Source: Oscillospiraceae bacterium
GTDB lineage: Bacteria > Bacillota > Clostridia > Oscillospirales > Ruminococcaceae
Assembly: GCA_017540225.1 (NCBI GenBank)
Contig: JAFYBM010000233.1
Span: forward strand, 1 to 34,002
Direction: 5' to 3'
Length of the DNA: 34,002 nt
The translations under genes were made by a program, and so were the position numbers. Positions 8,684 to 15,732 of this stretch are shown here, in pieces. Numbering within the stretch: the first letter of the stretch is position 1; every line of letters starts with the position of its first letter. Below the pieces are notes generated by a model, which saw only the letters and a program-made list of their open reading frames with translations, was not told where the DNA came from and made no database searches.

Positions 8684-9415
8684 ATGAAATATCAATGCCT
8701 GGTGATCGACGACGATGTGACCATCGCGGAAACGACCGCAGAGTATTTCAATATTTTCGATATTCAGACGGCGTATGTCAACAGCTATGAGGAAGCAGCG
8801 GCATTTCTGGAGCAGAACAGTGTCTCGCTGCTGCTGCTGGACATCAATCTCGGCGAGCGCTCGGGCTTTGAGCTTTGCAAGCAGATCCGCCGGCGCTATG
8901 ATATGCCGATTCTGTTCATCAGCGCACGCAGCAGCGATGAGGATATTCTGACAGCGCTCAATATCGGCGGCGATGACTTCATCAAAAAGCCTTTTTCGCT
9001 CAGTATCCTGCTGGCAAAGGTGAAAGCGATTCTCAGACGATATGAAAAAGCAGCGGAGGCGGCACAGGCTGTCTCCGCCAAAGCCGTTTCTGCGGAACCG
9101 CCCGACCGGATCCGTATTGCGGAGGAACTGTATCTTGATACGGGCAATCACCGTATTCTCCGGCAGGGCGCGGAAATACCGCTGAAGGCTATGGAATACA
9201 AAATGCTGCTGTATCTGCTGGAAAACCGCGGCAGAGTTGTCACAAAGGATGAATTTCTGCAAAATGTATGGGGCGACACCTTTATCGGTGAGGGGACGCT
9301 GGCAGTGCATATCCGGCATCTGCGTGAGAAAATCGAGCGCGATCCAAACGCCCCCGCACTGATCAGAACCGTCTGGGGCGTCGGCTATCTGCTGGAGGAG
9401 CAGCCGGAGGCATGA
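8684..9415 (+). CDS. Response regulator, OmpR/PhoB family
   Basis: A 243-residue two-domain regulator. The receiver domain has the acidic pocket Asp9-Asp11, phospho-acceptor Asp53 (LLLLDINL), switch residue Ser80 and Lys102 (KKPF). A linker rich in Ala, Glu and Lys (about 119-140) leads to a winged-helix DNA-binding domain ending in RTVWGVGYLLE, typical of OmpR-type regulators. The start has a GGGAGG SD and lies 2 bases after the hydrolase stop. It is probably phosphorylated by the kinase encoded next. The phased heptads at 3383-3422 are a natural candidate target. It can be read from the locus promoter and from the internal promoter at 8451-8480. Confidence 0.95.
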   Translation: MKYQCLVIDDDVTIAETTAEYFNIFDIQTAYVNSYEEAAAFLEQNSVSLLLLDINLGERSGFELCKQIRRRYDMPILFISARSSDEDILTALNIGGDDFIKKPFSLSILLAKVKAILRRYEKAAEAAQAVSAKAVSAEPPDRIRIAEELYLDTGNHRILRQGAEIPLKAMEYKMLLYLLENRGRVVTKDEFLQNVWGDTFIGEGTLAVHIRHLREKIERDPNAPALIRTVWGVGYLLEEQPEA

Positions 9416-9452
9416 GGGCTATCTGAAATTTCTTGCGGCGCTGGCAGCCGGA

Positions 9453-10676
9453 ATGGTGCTTGTGCTGCTGGGGCTTGCCGCATGGATGCACACAGGCGGC
9501 ACCAAGCAGGATGCCCTGCTGCTCAATGATATTGTGCAGACCGCAAAGGAGCACCCTGACGACAGGGCGATGCTCGCAGAATTTCATGCGGAATTTTTAT
9601 ATTTCGGGACGGAGGACGAGCTGGTTTACGCCTCCGATGCCGCTGCAGACGATATAACAACGCTTTCCGAGGCAATCCGGCAGGGCTATACCTGTCTTGC
9701 GGTGCATGACGGCAATGCGTTTCTCGGCACAGTCGCGCTGCCGGCTCCTGATACCGCCCTGCTCAGTGCGGCGCAGCGCAGGCTGCTCCTGACGGCGGCC
9801 GTTGTCTGCGGCTGCATCTGGCTGATTGCGGCGGCGCTCGGTATATTTTTCTATCTTCGGATGGTTCGTCCGTTCCGCGGCCTGCGGAGATTTGCGGAAG
9901 AAATCGCACAGGGCAGACTGGAGGAGCCGCTGCCGATGGACAGGCATCATCTGTTCGGTGCGTTTTCCGAGAGCTTTGATATTATGCGGGAGGCGCTTCT
10001 GGAATCCCGCAAACGCGAGGAAGCACTCAGACAGCGCGAAAAGGAACTGATTGCGTCGCTGAGTCATGATATCCGCACACCCGTCACGGGCATCAAGCTG
10101 ATCTGTGAACTGCTCTGCGTCAAAACCGAGGACGCCTATGTCCGCAGCAAGATCGGGCAGATCGGTCAGAAAGCAGAGCAGATCAACCGGCTGGCAGGCG
10201 ACCTGCTGATAACCTCGCTCGATGAACTGGGAGAGCTGACTGTCTGCTGTCAGGATACAGAATCCGGTGTTCTGCATCAATTGCTCTTAGAGCAGGATAC
10301 CAAAGGGTTATGCCGGGAGATGCCGGTTCCGGATTGTCTGCTCTCGGTTGACCGCAGCCGGCTTTCGCAGGTGCTCGCCAATATCATCAGCAATTCATAC
10401 AAATACGCAGGAACGCCGATTGACGTCAGCTATGCCTTTGACGGGCAGTTCCTTGCGATGTCTCTCACCGATCACGGCGGCGGCATCCCCGAGGAGGAGC
10501 TTGCGTTCATTACACAGAAATATTACCGCGGAAGGCAGAATTCCGACGGCAAAGAGGGCAGCGGTCTCGGACTGTATATCTCCCGCGCACTGACAGAGAA
10601 AATGCAGGGGATCTTCACCTGTTCCAACGCCCCTGACGGTCTGACCGTCACGCTCCGGCTTCCGCTGTCACACTGA
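9453..10676 (+). CDS. Sensor histidine kinase; 5' end uncertain, possible frameshift
   Basis: From the ATG at 9453 the protein has 407 residues: TM segment, short extracellular sensor (about 15-105), second TM (about 109-133), HAMP-like linker, HisKA with His205 in SHDIRTP, then an ATPase domain with N box (NIISNSYKYA), G1 (DHGGGI) and G2 (GSGLGLYIS). It should phosphorylate the regulator at 8684. The start is doubtful: no SD precedes 9453, and coding text for the first TM helix continues upstream in frame (EGYLKFLAALAAG). An ATG at 9412 overlaps the regulator stop as ATGA and has an AGGAG-type site, but its frame stops after four codons. One extra G in the GGG at 9416-9418 would give a continuous MRGYLKFLAAL start. 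Either a real frameshift or a sequence error is possible. Confidence 0.85.
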   Translation: MVLVLLGLAAWMHTGGTKQDALLLNDIVQTAKEHPDDRAMLAEFHAEFLYFGTEDELVYASDAAADDITTLSEAIRQGYTCLAVHDGNAFLGTVALPAPDTALLSAAQRRLLLTAAVVCGCIWLIAAALGIFFYLRMVRPFRGLRRFAEEIAQGRLEEPLPMDRHHLFGAFSESFDIMREALLESRKREEALRQREKELIASLSHDIRTPVTGIKLICELLCVKTEDAYVRSKIGQIGQKAEQINRLAGDLLITSLDELGELTVCCQDTESGVLHQLLLEQDTKGLCREMPVPDCLLSVDRSRLSQVLANIISNSYKYAGTPIDVSYAFDGQFLAMSLTDHGGGIPEEELAFITQKYYRGRQNSDGKEGSGLGLYISRALTEKMQGIFTCSNAPDGLTVTLRLPLSH

Positions 10677-10882
10677 CCGGCACTGCCGTTTAGAAATATG
10701 ATGCCGTAAAACATGATGGGAAACGCGAAAAAGGATACAAAAGGAACTGCATAGGTGCTAAAACGGAGACCGGCACTGCCGTTTAGAAATATGATGCCGT
10801 AAAACATGATGGGAGATGCGAAAAAGGATACAAAAGGAACTGCATAGGCGCTAAAACGGAGACCGGCACTGCCGGTCAGAAA
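10675..10882. repeat. Tandem 93-bp repeat, two copies plus a partial third
   Basis: Copies begin at 10675 and 10768, each starting GACCGGCACTGCC, and differ at only three of 93 positions. A third partial copy starts at 10861 and matches for about 22 bases with three differences. The period is a multiple of three, so every frame reads as a 31-codon repeat. The array fills the gap between the kinase gene and the converging gene at 10851-12020. It supplies the last bases of the kinase stop codon, and the final coding residues and TAG stop of the opposing gene. The partial copy contains a perfect inverted repeat (GACCGGCA/TGCCGGTC). Confidence 0.9.
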
Positions 10883-12020
10883 GCAAAAGGGATGCAATAT
10901 CACCGGCAAGCTCCGAGGCAGCCTCTGTGCTGCGCGCTTCAACCAGCATGGATACTGCGTCACCGCAGCGGGATGGATGCAGCAGTGCCTCTCCGGCTTC
11001 CGTTTTGATCCGGAAGCCGTCTGTTTCAGCAGATGCGTGCAGTGCCGGCACAGAACGCAGCATCGCATCTGCGGCCGCATCCGTCCGCAGAATCCGCCGA
11101 ACAGTATGACATTCCGGCAGAGAGGCTGCCCATTCTCTGAGAGATCGTCCCGTTTCCGCACTGAGCCGCATGATTTCTGCACAAAGCACCGCGCCGTCCA
11201 GCGTAAAGCGCTGCGCTGCCGCAAGCTGCCGTGCCTCGGTGTCGCTGCCGTCCGGATGCATCGCATAGCGGAACACCTTTCGGCCGTATTCTGCCGCCAT
11301 ATCTTCCGCGGTATGCGGCAGCCAGTTCGGAAGTGCCGTATCCATTCCCTGCCGCAGATATTGCTGCGCGCACATCATCAGCAGCTTTTCATAGAACAGC
11401 CAGCCCGTTTCCGCCGAATACACGGAAGCGCGGCAGCCGTCCTGCGAAATACGCAGCGTCAGTTCCGCCCCGCGTCCGCCGGAAAAAACCGGCCGCAGCA
11501 TCATGCCGAGCAGCGGAGAAGCCGTGCGCAGCTCTGCTCGGAAAGGCAGCGGCACCGGCAGTCTGCGCCGGAGCTGTGCGGTATAAATACCGGTGAGCGT
11601 TCTGTCCGTAATTATGCGGCCGCATTCTGTCGTACCGATCCATTGCGGATTTGCGGAGCCGCTGCGGATTGTCCGGAGCTGCGCATCCGTCAGCGGAAGC
11701 AGCCCGCGGGAAAAAATCCGTATACGGCTGCCGCCGCAGAATACGATCATGCCGCAGTGATGCAGGGCGGCGCCCGTTTGCAGTGCAGCCGGCATACAGT
11801 CCGGCGCATAACAGACAGAGCCGCCGGCCGCCGCAATTCCGCCGCAGAGCAGCAGTGCAGCCGCTTTCGCCGCATCGGTATCTGCGCTGCCGGCGATGAT
11901 GCATCCTGCCGCACCTGCAAGACCGGCACCGAGTGCCGGCAGTTTTTCCGGAGAATCCGGAATCAGTGCAGCGTCATCCTCCGGAAAGAGCCAGCCGGTT
12001 TCTTCTGTGAGCCATTGCAT
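10851..12020 (-). CDS. Degenerate phosphohexomutase (PGM/PMM/GlmM fold) relative, probably catalytically inactive
   Basis: The 389-residue protein follows the alpha-D-phosphohexomutase layout. Residues 28-120 match domain I (CIIAGSADTDAAKAAALL, then AAAGGSVCYAPDCMPAAL). Residues 185-220 resemble the metal-loop domain, and residues 333-378 match the C-terminal phosphate-binding domain. Each active loop is altered. The TASHNP serine loop reads FCGGS (94-98), the DGDxDR metal loop reads SQDGCR (193-198), and RPSGTEP reads HPSRCGD (348-354). It is also shorter than the usual 450-500 residues. A non-catalytic role is inferred. An in-frame ATG at 12077 is less likely than the ATG at 12020, which has an AAAGGGGG SD about 9 bases away. 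That SD lies inside a hairpin. The last residues and TAG stop come from the 93-bp repeat. Confidence 0.7.
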   Translation of the reverse strand: MQWLTEETGWLFPEDDAALIPDSPEKLPALGAGLAGAAGCIIAGSADTDAAKAAALLLCGGIAAAGGSVCYAPDCMPAALQTGAALHHCGMIVFCGGSRIRIFSRGLLPLTDAQLRTIRSGSANPQWIGTTECGRIITDRTLTGIYTAQLRRRLPVPLPFRAELRTASPLLGMMLRPVFSGGRGAELTLRISQDGCRASVYSAETGWLFYEKLLMMCAQQYLRQGMDTALPNWLPHTAEDMAAEYGRKVFRYAMHPDGSDTEARQLAAAQRFTLDGAVLCAEIMRLSAETGRSLREWAASLPECHTVRRILRTDAAADAMLRSVPALHASAETDGFRIKTEAGEALLHPSRCGDAVSMLVEARSTEAASELAGDIASLLLSDRQCRSPF

Positions 12021-12029
12021 AACAAAAAT

Positions 12030-12065
12030 CCCCCTTTTTCGGTAGGATGCACCGGAAAAAGGGGG
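12030..12065 (-). promoter_or_regulatory. Leader hairpin that encloses the SD of the mutase-like gene
   Basis: In the minus-strand transcript, CCCCCTTTTT plus four more bases pair with their complement ending AAAAAGGGGG, giving 14 base pairs with one bulge and a 7-base loop. The 3' arm is the SD of the gene starting at 12020. The bases after the hairpin are ATTTTTG, so it could also act as an intrinsic terminator or attenuator. Either way it should limit expression of the gene unless opened. Confidence 0.7.
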
Positions 12066-12076
12066 AATATACGGCA

Positions 12077-12108
12077 AAGCCGCACATTCTGCGAAAAATG
12101 TGCGGCTT
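12077..12108 (-). terminator. Hairpin terminator after the deacetylase reading frame
   Basis: AAGCCGCACATT (12077-12088) and AATGTGCGGCTT (12097-12108) form a perfect 12-bp stem with an 8-base loop. On the minus strand it begins 10 bases after the TGA that ends the longer deacetylase frame (12119). The T tract is longer on the plus side (six T) than on the minus side (three), so it may work in both directions. Confidence 0.65.
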
Positions 12109-12118
12109 TTTTATGAAA

Positions 12119-12238
12119 TCAGGCATCCGGCGCAAACATCGTAAGCTGTTCTGCAAAAGAATAAACCATGCGATCCTTCGGACGCGGATGAATTCCCTTC
12201 TCCTCAAACAGCTTCGGAATTGTCACGAATGAATATTC
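12119..12238 (-). other. In-frame continuation of the deacetylase gene beyond an amber codon
   Basis: After the TAG at 12239-12241 the same frame stays open for 39 codons to a TGA at 12119. It reads like the usual end of a polysaccharide deacetylase, beginning EYSFVTIPKLFEEKG and later MVYSFAEQL. The hairpin terminator follows this TGA, not the TAG. The segment is therefore the original 3' end of the gene, now translated only if the TAG is read through. Confidence 0.85.
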
Positions 12239-12775
12239 CTACACAAGCAGCAAAGGAATAATCCTGCGCAGTGCTTCTGCCGTGCGGGAATTGCCCTCTG
12301 AATCATGCATCACGAGGATTCGTCCGTCCGCTGCAAGGTCGGTAATCCCCGAAACACGCGCTTCGACAGAGAGATTCTGATCGTAGTCATTGATGCCATA
12401 TCCGCCGATAAAGGTCAGCGGAATCTGACGGATCATGTCCTCATTGACCGCGATATAGGGCGGCCGGAAAAAACGTGTGGGCTTTCCGGTAATGCGCTCG
12501 ATCCGCTTGGAGGTCTCGTCGATTTCGACGGACATTTCGTAGGGAGACAGCGCAGTCATATCCGGATGCGAAAATGAATGATTGCCCAGCTCACAGCCCA
12601 GAGATACCGCTTTTCTGAGCAGCGGCTCCGTATCCGGCGTAATATTCTGACCGACCAGGAAAAAGGTTGCCGGAATACGGTATTCTGCAAGAATATCCAG
12701 CACATCAGCCGTTGTATCGGGCGAAGGGCCGTCATCAAATGTTAACGCAAGAATCTTCCGTTTCATTTTCATCAT
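12239..12775 (-). CDS. Polysaccharide deacetylase (NodB, CE4), truncated by an in-frame TAG
   Basis: 178 residues to the TAG. NodB motifs are all present: TFDDGPS (motif 1, catalytic and metal Asp), HSFSHPD (metal His pair), RFFRPPY (motif 3), a GINDYDQ region for motif 4, and ILVMHD (motif 5, His). The family removes acetyl groups from chitin, xylan or peptidoglycan sugars. No signal peptide is seen, so the protein appears cytoplasmic unless escorted. The final strand of the NodB fold is encoded after the TAG (see 12119-12238), so the product is likely impaired unless the codon is read through. TAG does serve as a stop elsewhere in the window. The ATG overlaps the stop of the upstream 50-residue peptide gene as ATGA, suggesting translational coupling. 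Confidence 0.85.
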   Translation of the reverse strand: MMKMKRKILALTFDDGPSPDTTADVLDILAEYRIPATFFLVGQNITPDTEPLLRKAVSLGCELGNHSFSHPDMTALSPYEMSVEIDETSKRIERITGKPTRFFRPPYIAVNEDMIRQIPLTFIGGYGINDYDQNLSVEARVSGITDLAADGRILVMHDSEGNSRTAEALRRIIPLLLV

Positions 12776-12924
12776 TTTTTATCCTTATCGTTGTTTTTGG
12801 ACTTTTTGCCCAGGATAACCGAACCGACGAGCAACAGAACCGCTACGATACCGAGCACCGCATACAGCAGGATGGGGGTATCATCGCCCATCGGCAATGC
12901 CGCAAGCAGCAACAGACTGTTCAT
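12772..12924 (-). CDS. 50-residue single-pass membrane peptide resembling a wall-sorting tail
   Basis: The ATG at 12924 has a strong SD (AAGGAGG, 9 bases away); the frame is open further upstream, but that part overlaps the promoter. The peptide has a short hydrophobic start (MNSLLLLAALPMGDD), a TM helix (about 16-38) and a basic tail GKKSKNNDKDKK. LPMGDDTP followed by the helix and Lys tail looks like an LPxTG sorting signal with the Thr missing and no protein in front of it. It overlaps the deacetylase start by four bases and shares its promoter. Function is unknown; it may act as a membrane partner for the deacetylase. Confidence 0.7.
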   Translation of the reverse strand: MNSLLLLAALPMGDDTPILLYAVLGIVAVLLLVGSVILGKKSKNNDKDKK

Positions 12925-12967
12925 GCTTCTATGCCTCCTTTTCATGACATGATAATACTTTATTAAT

Positions 12968-12996
12968 ATTTTACCATATTTTTTATATTTTGTCAA
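12968..12996 (-). promoter_or_regulatory. Sigma-A promoter of the peptide/deacetylase pair
   Basis: On the minus strand TTGACA (12991-12996) and TAAAAT (12968-12973) are separated by 17 bases, with TGG before the -10. The transcript would start near 12961, giving a 37-base leader before the peptide ATG. Confidence 0.8.
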
Positions 12997-13010
12997 CCGT
13001 CAGACGCAGT

Positions 13011-13042
13011 AAAAAGGCCTGTCCCGTGTATCAGGACAGGCC
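13011..13042 (-). terminator. Rho-independent terminator of the M23 peptidase gene
   Basis: GGCCTGTCC and GGACAGGCC form a 9-bp stem with a 9-base loop, followed on the minus strand by five T (13011-13015). It lies about 87 bases after the stop of the M23 gene and just upstream of the next promoter, insulating the two units. Confidence 0.85.
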
Positions 13043-13128
13043 AATCTGACAATGCACTGTGCAAAAAAGAGTAAGCTGTTTGGCATCCGGCAGAAATGTG
13101 CGGCTGCTTTGCTGACGGTATCTGTCTG

Positions 13129-13932
13129 TCAGTCCGCCTGCAAAGCATCTGTTTCCTTTGATGCTGCTGTCAGCGCACCGGCGAGATAGCTTTCAGGATC
13201 GATATATTTATCGTTATGCAGCACCTCGAAATGCAGATGCGGTTCCAGTGCGCTCTCCGCTTCATTCGTATCACCGACTGCGCCCAGCACCTTACCGCGT
13301 GCAATGACGTCGCCGGCGCAAACGCAGACGCCGTCATTCAGACCGCAATAGCGTGTGACCGTACCGTTTTCATGGAGAACAGTCACGCAGATGCCGAACA
13401 GCGCATCATTTCCGACAAAGGTCACGGTGCCGTCCTCGGTCACGCAGACCTCCGTGCCGAGCGGCGCTGCAAAATCAATGCCGTTGTGTGTTTCCCAGAT
13501 GCCGGTTGTTTTGGATTTGACCAGCTCGCCCTGACTGAACGGCTGAAGGATCCCGCCGGCAACCGGCTGAAGCGGCTGTTCGACCGGTGCTTCGGTCTCG
13601 GCAGGCTCCGGCACTGCTTCTGTCACGGTTGTTTCTGCGGCACGGCGCAGCAGTGCTGCGGCAGCTTCTGCTTCCGCATCCGCAGTAACGGCCTTCGGCG
13701 GTTCGGTACTGCGCCGGATCGCAGGAGCCGTGGTTTGTGCGGGAAGCGGCGCAGCCGTTGTCTGCGCAGGCTTATATTCATGGGTGATACGCTGCTCCGG
13801 CACAGAGGGCGGCGTCATTTTGCCTGCTTCTGAATATGCGTACCAGCAGGCCGCGCCAACCATTGCGACACTGAGCGAAAGCGCTGCATAAAAGCCTTTG
13901 CCGGTCGTGCCGGCGTGTTTTTTGTTTTTCAT
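13129..13932 (-). CDS. Membrane-anchored M23 metallopeptidase, SpoIIQ-like
   Basis: 267 residues: a cytoplasmic KNKKH start, one TM helix (about 14-34), a low-complexity Thr/Ala/Pro/Glu stretch (about 50-130), then an M23 (LytM) domain. Zinc-ligand motifs HNGIDF and HLHFEV are both intact, so the enzyme should cut peptidoglycan cross-bridges outside the membrane. The size, single N-terminal TM and domain text resemble SpoIIQ, the forespore partner of SpoIIIAH, but a general wall hydrolase is possible. The ATG at 13932 has an AAAGGCG SD; the frame is open further upstream but without start signals. A possible -10 (TATAAA, complement of 14077-14082) lies upstream without a good -35; a sporulation sigma factor cannot be excluded. 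Confidence 0.85.
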   Translation of the reverse strand: MKNKKHAGTTGKGFYAALSLSVAMVGAACWYAYSEAGKMTPPSVPEQRITHEYKPAQTTAAPLPAQTTAPAIRRSTEPPKAVTADAEAEAAAALLRRAAETTVTEAVPEPAETEAPVEQPLQPVAGGILQPFSQGELVKSKTTGIWETHNGIDFAAPLGTEVCVTEDGTVTFVGNDALFGICVTVLHENGTVTRYCGLNDGVCVCAGDVIARGKVLGAVGDTNEAESALEPHLHFEVLHNDKYIDPESYLAGALTAASKETDALQAD

Positions 13933-14248
13933 AGTTATCGCCTTTCTTTCATGAGACATTTCCGGAAACCGGTGAAGTGCCGTGCGGGGATCGCTTCGGC
14001 GGATCAGTCCGGAGATCGGTATTAAAGCCTCGTCACCCGACCGGCTTTCAGGGCTATTATGAACTGCTTTTTCAAATTTATACACAGATTTGCAAAACTG
14101 TTTCCGCGTGTTCTTATGATGCCCGTTTTGCAGCCGCAAGCCCTGTATTAGTTAACATAAAAACGTCCGCATACTTGTTTTTTTCACCAAGAAACCGTTC
14201 GCGGATTTATGCAGAACGTAAAACTGCGCTGCAAATTGCGATTTTTCA
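13933..14248. other. Divergent intergenic region between the M23 and cyclase genes
   Basis: The stretch holds the upstream regions of both divergent genes. No further gene, tRNA or recognisable riboswitch was seen. On the minus side there is only a weak -10-like TATAAA at 14077-14082. On the plus side a clear promoter begins at 14249. Confidence 0.5.
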
Positions 14249-14277
14249 TTGAAATATTGTGCAAAATGTGATATAAT
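14249..14277 (+). promoter_or_regulatory. Sigma-A promoter of the cyclase/phosphodiesterase pair
   Basis: TTGAAA (14249-14254), a 17-base spacer and TATAAT (14272-14277) preceded by TGA. The transcript would start near 14285, with a leader of about 73 bases. That leader has no convincing c-di-GMP riboswitch core. Confidence 0.8.
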
Positions 14278-14357
14278 AAAATCGGCTATTTAGTTCCGCT
14301 TTTTCTCCGACACATAAACTGAACAGACGCTTTTGTCAATGACTGGAGGCGAGATGT

Positions 14358-15728
14358 ATGACAATGCCGCTCCGAAACCCGCAGTTCGCCGCAAATGACG
14401 ATTCCGTGACGTTTTCCCGCATTGCGCTCGCACTTGCTGATGACTATGAAAGCATTTATGTCATCAATACGACTGACGACAGCTATGTGGAATATTGTGC
14501 CGAGGGTGCGGTGAAGGAACTGAGCATCCGTTCTTCCGGCGATAATTTCTACAGCGATACAATCAAAAATTGCCGGCTCCTTGTCCATCCAGAGGATCAG
14601 GAGATGTTTCTGCGCTCATTTCGCAAGGAAAATGTCGAAGTCGCGCTGCAATCCGGAAAATCCTTTACGCTGCATTACCGCCTGATCTATGACGGAAAGC
14701 CGTATTATTATTTTCTGAAAACGATTCGCGGCAAGGGCGCTGATGACCGTTTCATTATTGTCGGTGTCCAGAATGTTGATGCACAGGTGCGCCTGAAAAT
14801 GGCGATTGAAACGGAAAGCAAGACCTTCGGTGAAATTGCAAAGGCGCTTGCGCGGCGCTATGAGGCGATCTATTACGTCAATATCCTTACAGATCATTAC
14901 ACTGTCTATAATACCAGCAATGCCGATGTTTATCTTCGGACAGGTTCTTCCGGCGCAAATTTCTTTACCGAAACCCAGAAAAACCTGAAAAAGATCATCT
15001 ATCCGGAGGATTTTGAGAGAATATCCGCAGCGCTCGAAAAACAAACGCTGCTTCAAAACATGGAAAAGACCGGCATGACAAGCATGAGCTACCGGCTGAT
15101 TCTGAACGGAAAACCGCAGTATGTTACACTGTTCGGGATCCGTCCGCAGGAGGATTCCGATCATATCATCGTCGCCGTTGTCAATGTGGATGCTTCGATG
15201 CGGCGGGAAATTGAAATGCGGGAAGCGCTGGGCAGTGCAATGGAGCTTGCGCACTGCGATTCCATGACCGGTGTGAAAAATAAATATGCATATGCGCAGA
15301 TGGAAATGGAAACCGATGCGATGATCCGTGAAGGAAACGCACCGGAATTTGCACTGGTCGTCTGTGACATCAACGGCCTCAAAGCCGTCAACGATACACA
15401 GGGGCATATTGCCGGCGATGCGTTTATCAAGGCTGCCTGCAATGAAATCTGTAAGAATTTCAAACGCAGTCCGGTTTATCGCATCGGCGGTGACGAATTT
15501 GTTGTTTTACTGATGCGGGATGATTACAAAGAACGCTTCGGACTGATGGAAAGACTGAAACAAAAGATCCGGGATAACCGCAAAAACGGACTTGTTACAG
15601 TTGCAAGCGGCATCTCCGAATACCGCGCCGGACAGGACATCCGGATGCAGGATGTCTTTGAGCGTGCCGATGAGGCGATGTATCTGAACAAGGAGCAGTT
15701 CCGCAAGGAGTATCTTTCAGAGGAGTAA
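14358..15728 (+). CDS. Diguanylate cyclase with two tandem PAS-like modules
   Basis: 456 residues, no TM segment, so it is a cytoplasmic enzyme making c-di-GMP from GTP. Residues 19-150 and 157-288 are clear internal duplicates: each starts with an F-x-x-I-A-x-A-L-A pattern and ends with a strand reading VQNVDA or VVNVDA. They look like PAS-type sensor modules. The GGDEF domain (about 298-456) has metal-binding Asp337 (CDING) and an intact GGDEF at 377-381, so it should be active. The RxxD inhibitory site normally just upstream is absent (KRSPVYRI), so product inhibition at that site is unlikely. The SD (GGAGG) is 8 bases before the ATG. The EAL gene follows after 4 bases. Confidence 0.93.
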   Translation: MTMPLRNPQFAANDDSVTFSRIALALADDYESIYVINTTDDSYVEYCAEGAVKELSIRSSGDNFYSDTIKNCRLLVHPEDQEMFLRSFRKENVEVALQSGKSFTLHYRLIYDGKPYYYFLKTIRGKGADDRFIIVGVQNVDAQVRLKMAIETESKTFGEIAKALARRYEAIYYVNILTDHYTVYNTSNADVYLRTGSSGANFFTETQKNLKKIIYPEDFERISAALEKQTLLQNMEKTGMTSMSYRLILNGKPQYVTLFGIRPQEDSDHIIVAVVNVDASMRREIEMREALGSAMELAHCDSMTGVKNKYAYAQMEMETDAMIREGNAPEFALVVCDINGLKAVNDTQGHIAGDAFIKAACNEICKNFKRSPVYRIGGDEFVVLLMRDDYKERFGLMERLKQKIRDNRKNGLVTVASGISEYRAGQDIRMQDVFERADEAMYLNKEQFRKEYLSEE

Positions 15729-15732
15729 CAAC

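Noticed and set aside
10675..10882. CRISPR array
   Set aside because: The units are directly adjacent 93-bp copies with no unique spacers, and no cas genes are present.
10523..11266. Minus-strand frame with a 31-residue hydrophobic repeat through the 93-bp array
   Set aside because: The repeat reads in every frame because 93 is a multiple of three; the frame overlaps two real genes and lacks an SD.
10977..12116. 379-codon plus-strand frame opposite the mutase-like gene
   Set aside because: Its translation is Arg/Cys/His-rich low-quality text with no SD, and the minus-strand gene matches a protein fold.
14285..14357. c-di-GMP riboswitch in the leader of the cyclase gene
   Set aside because: The 73-base leader lacks the conserved core sequences and paired arms of class I or II c-di-GMP riboswitches.
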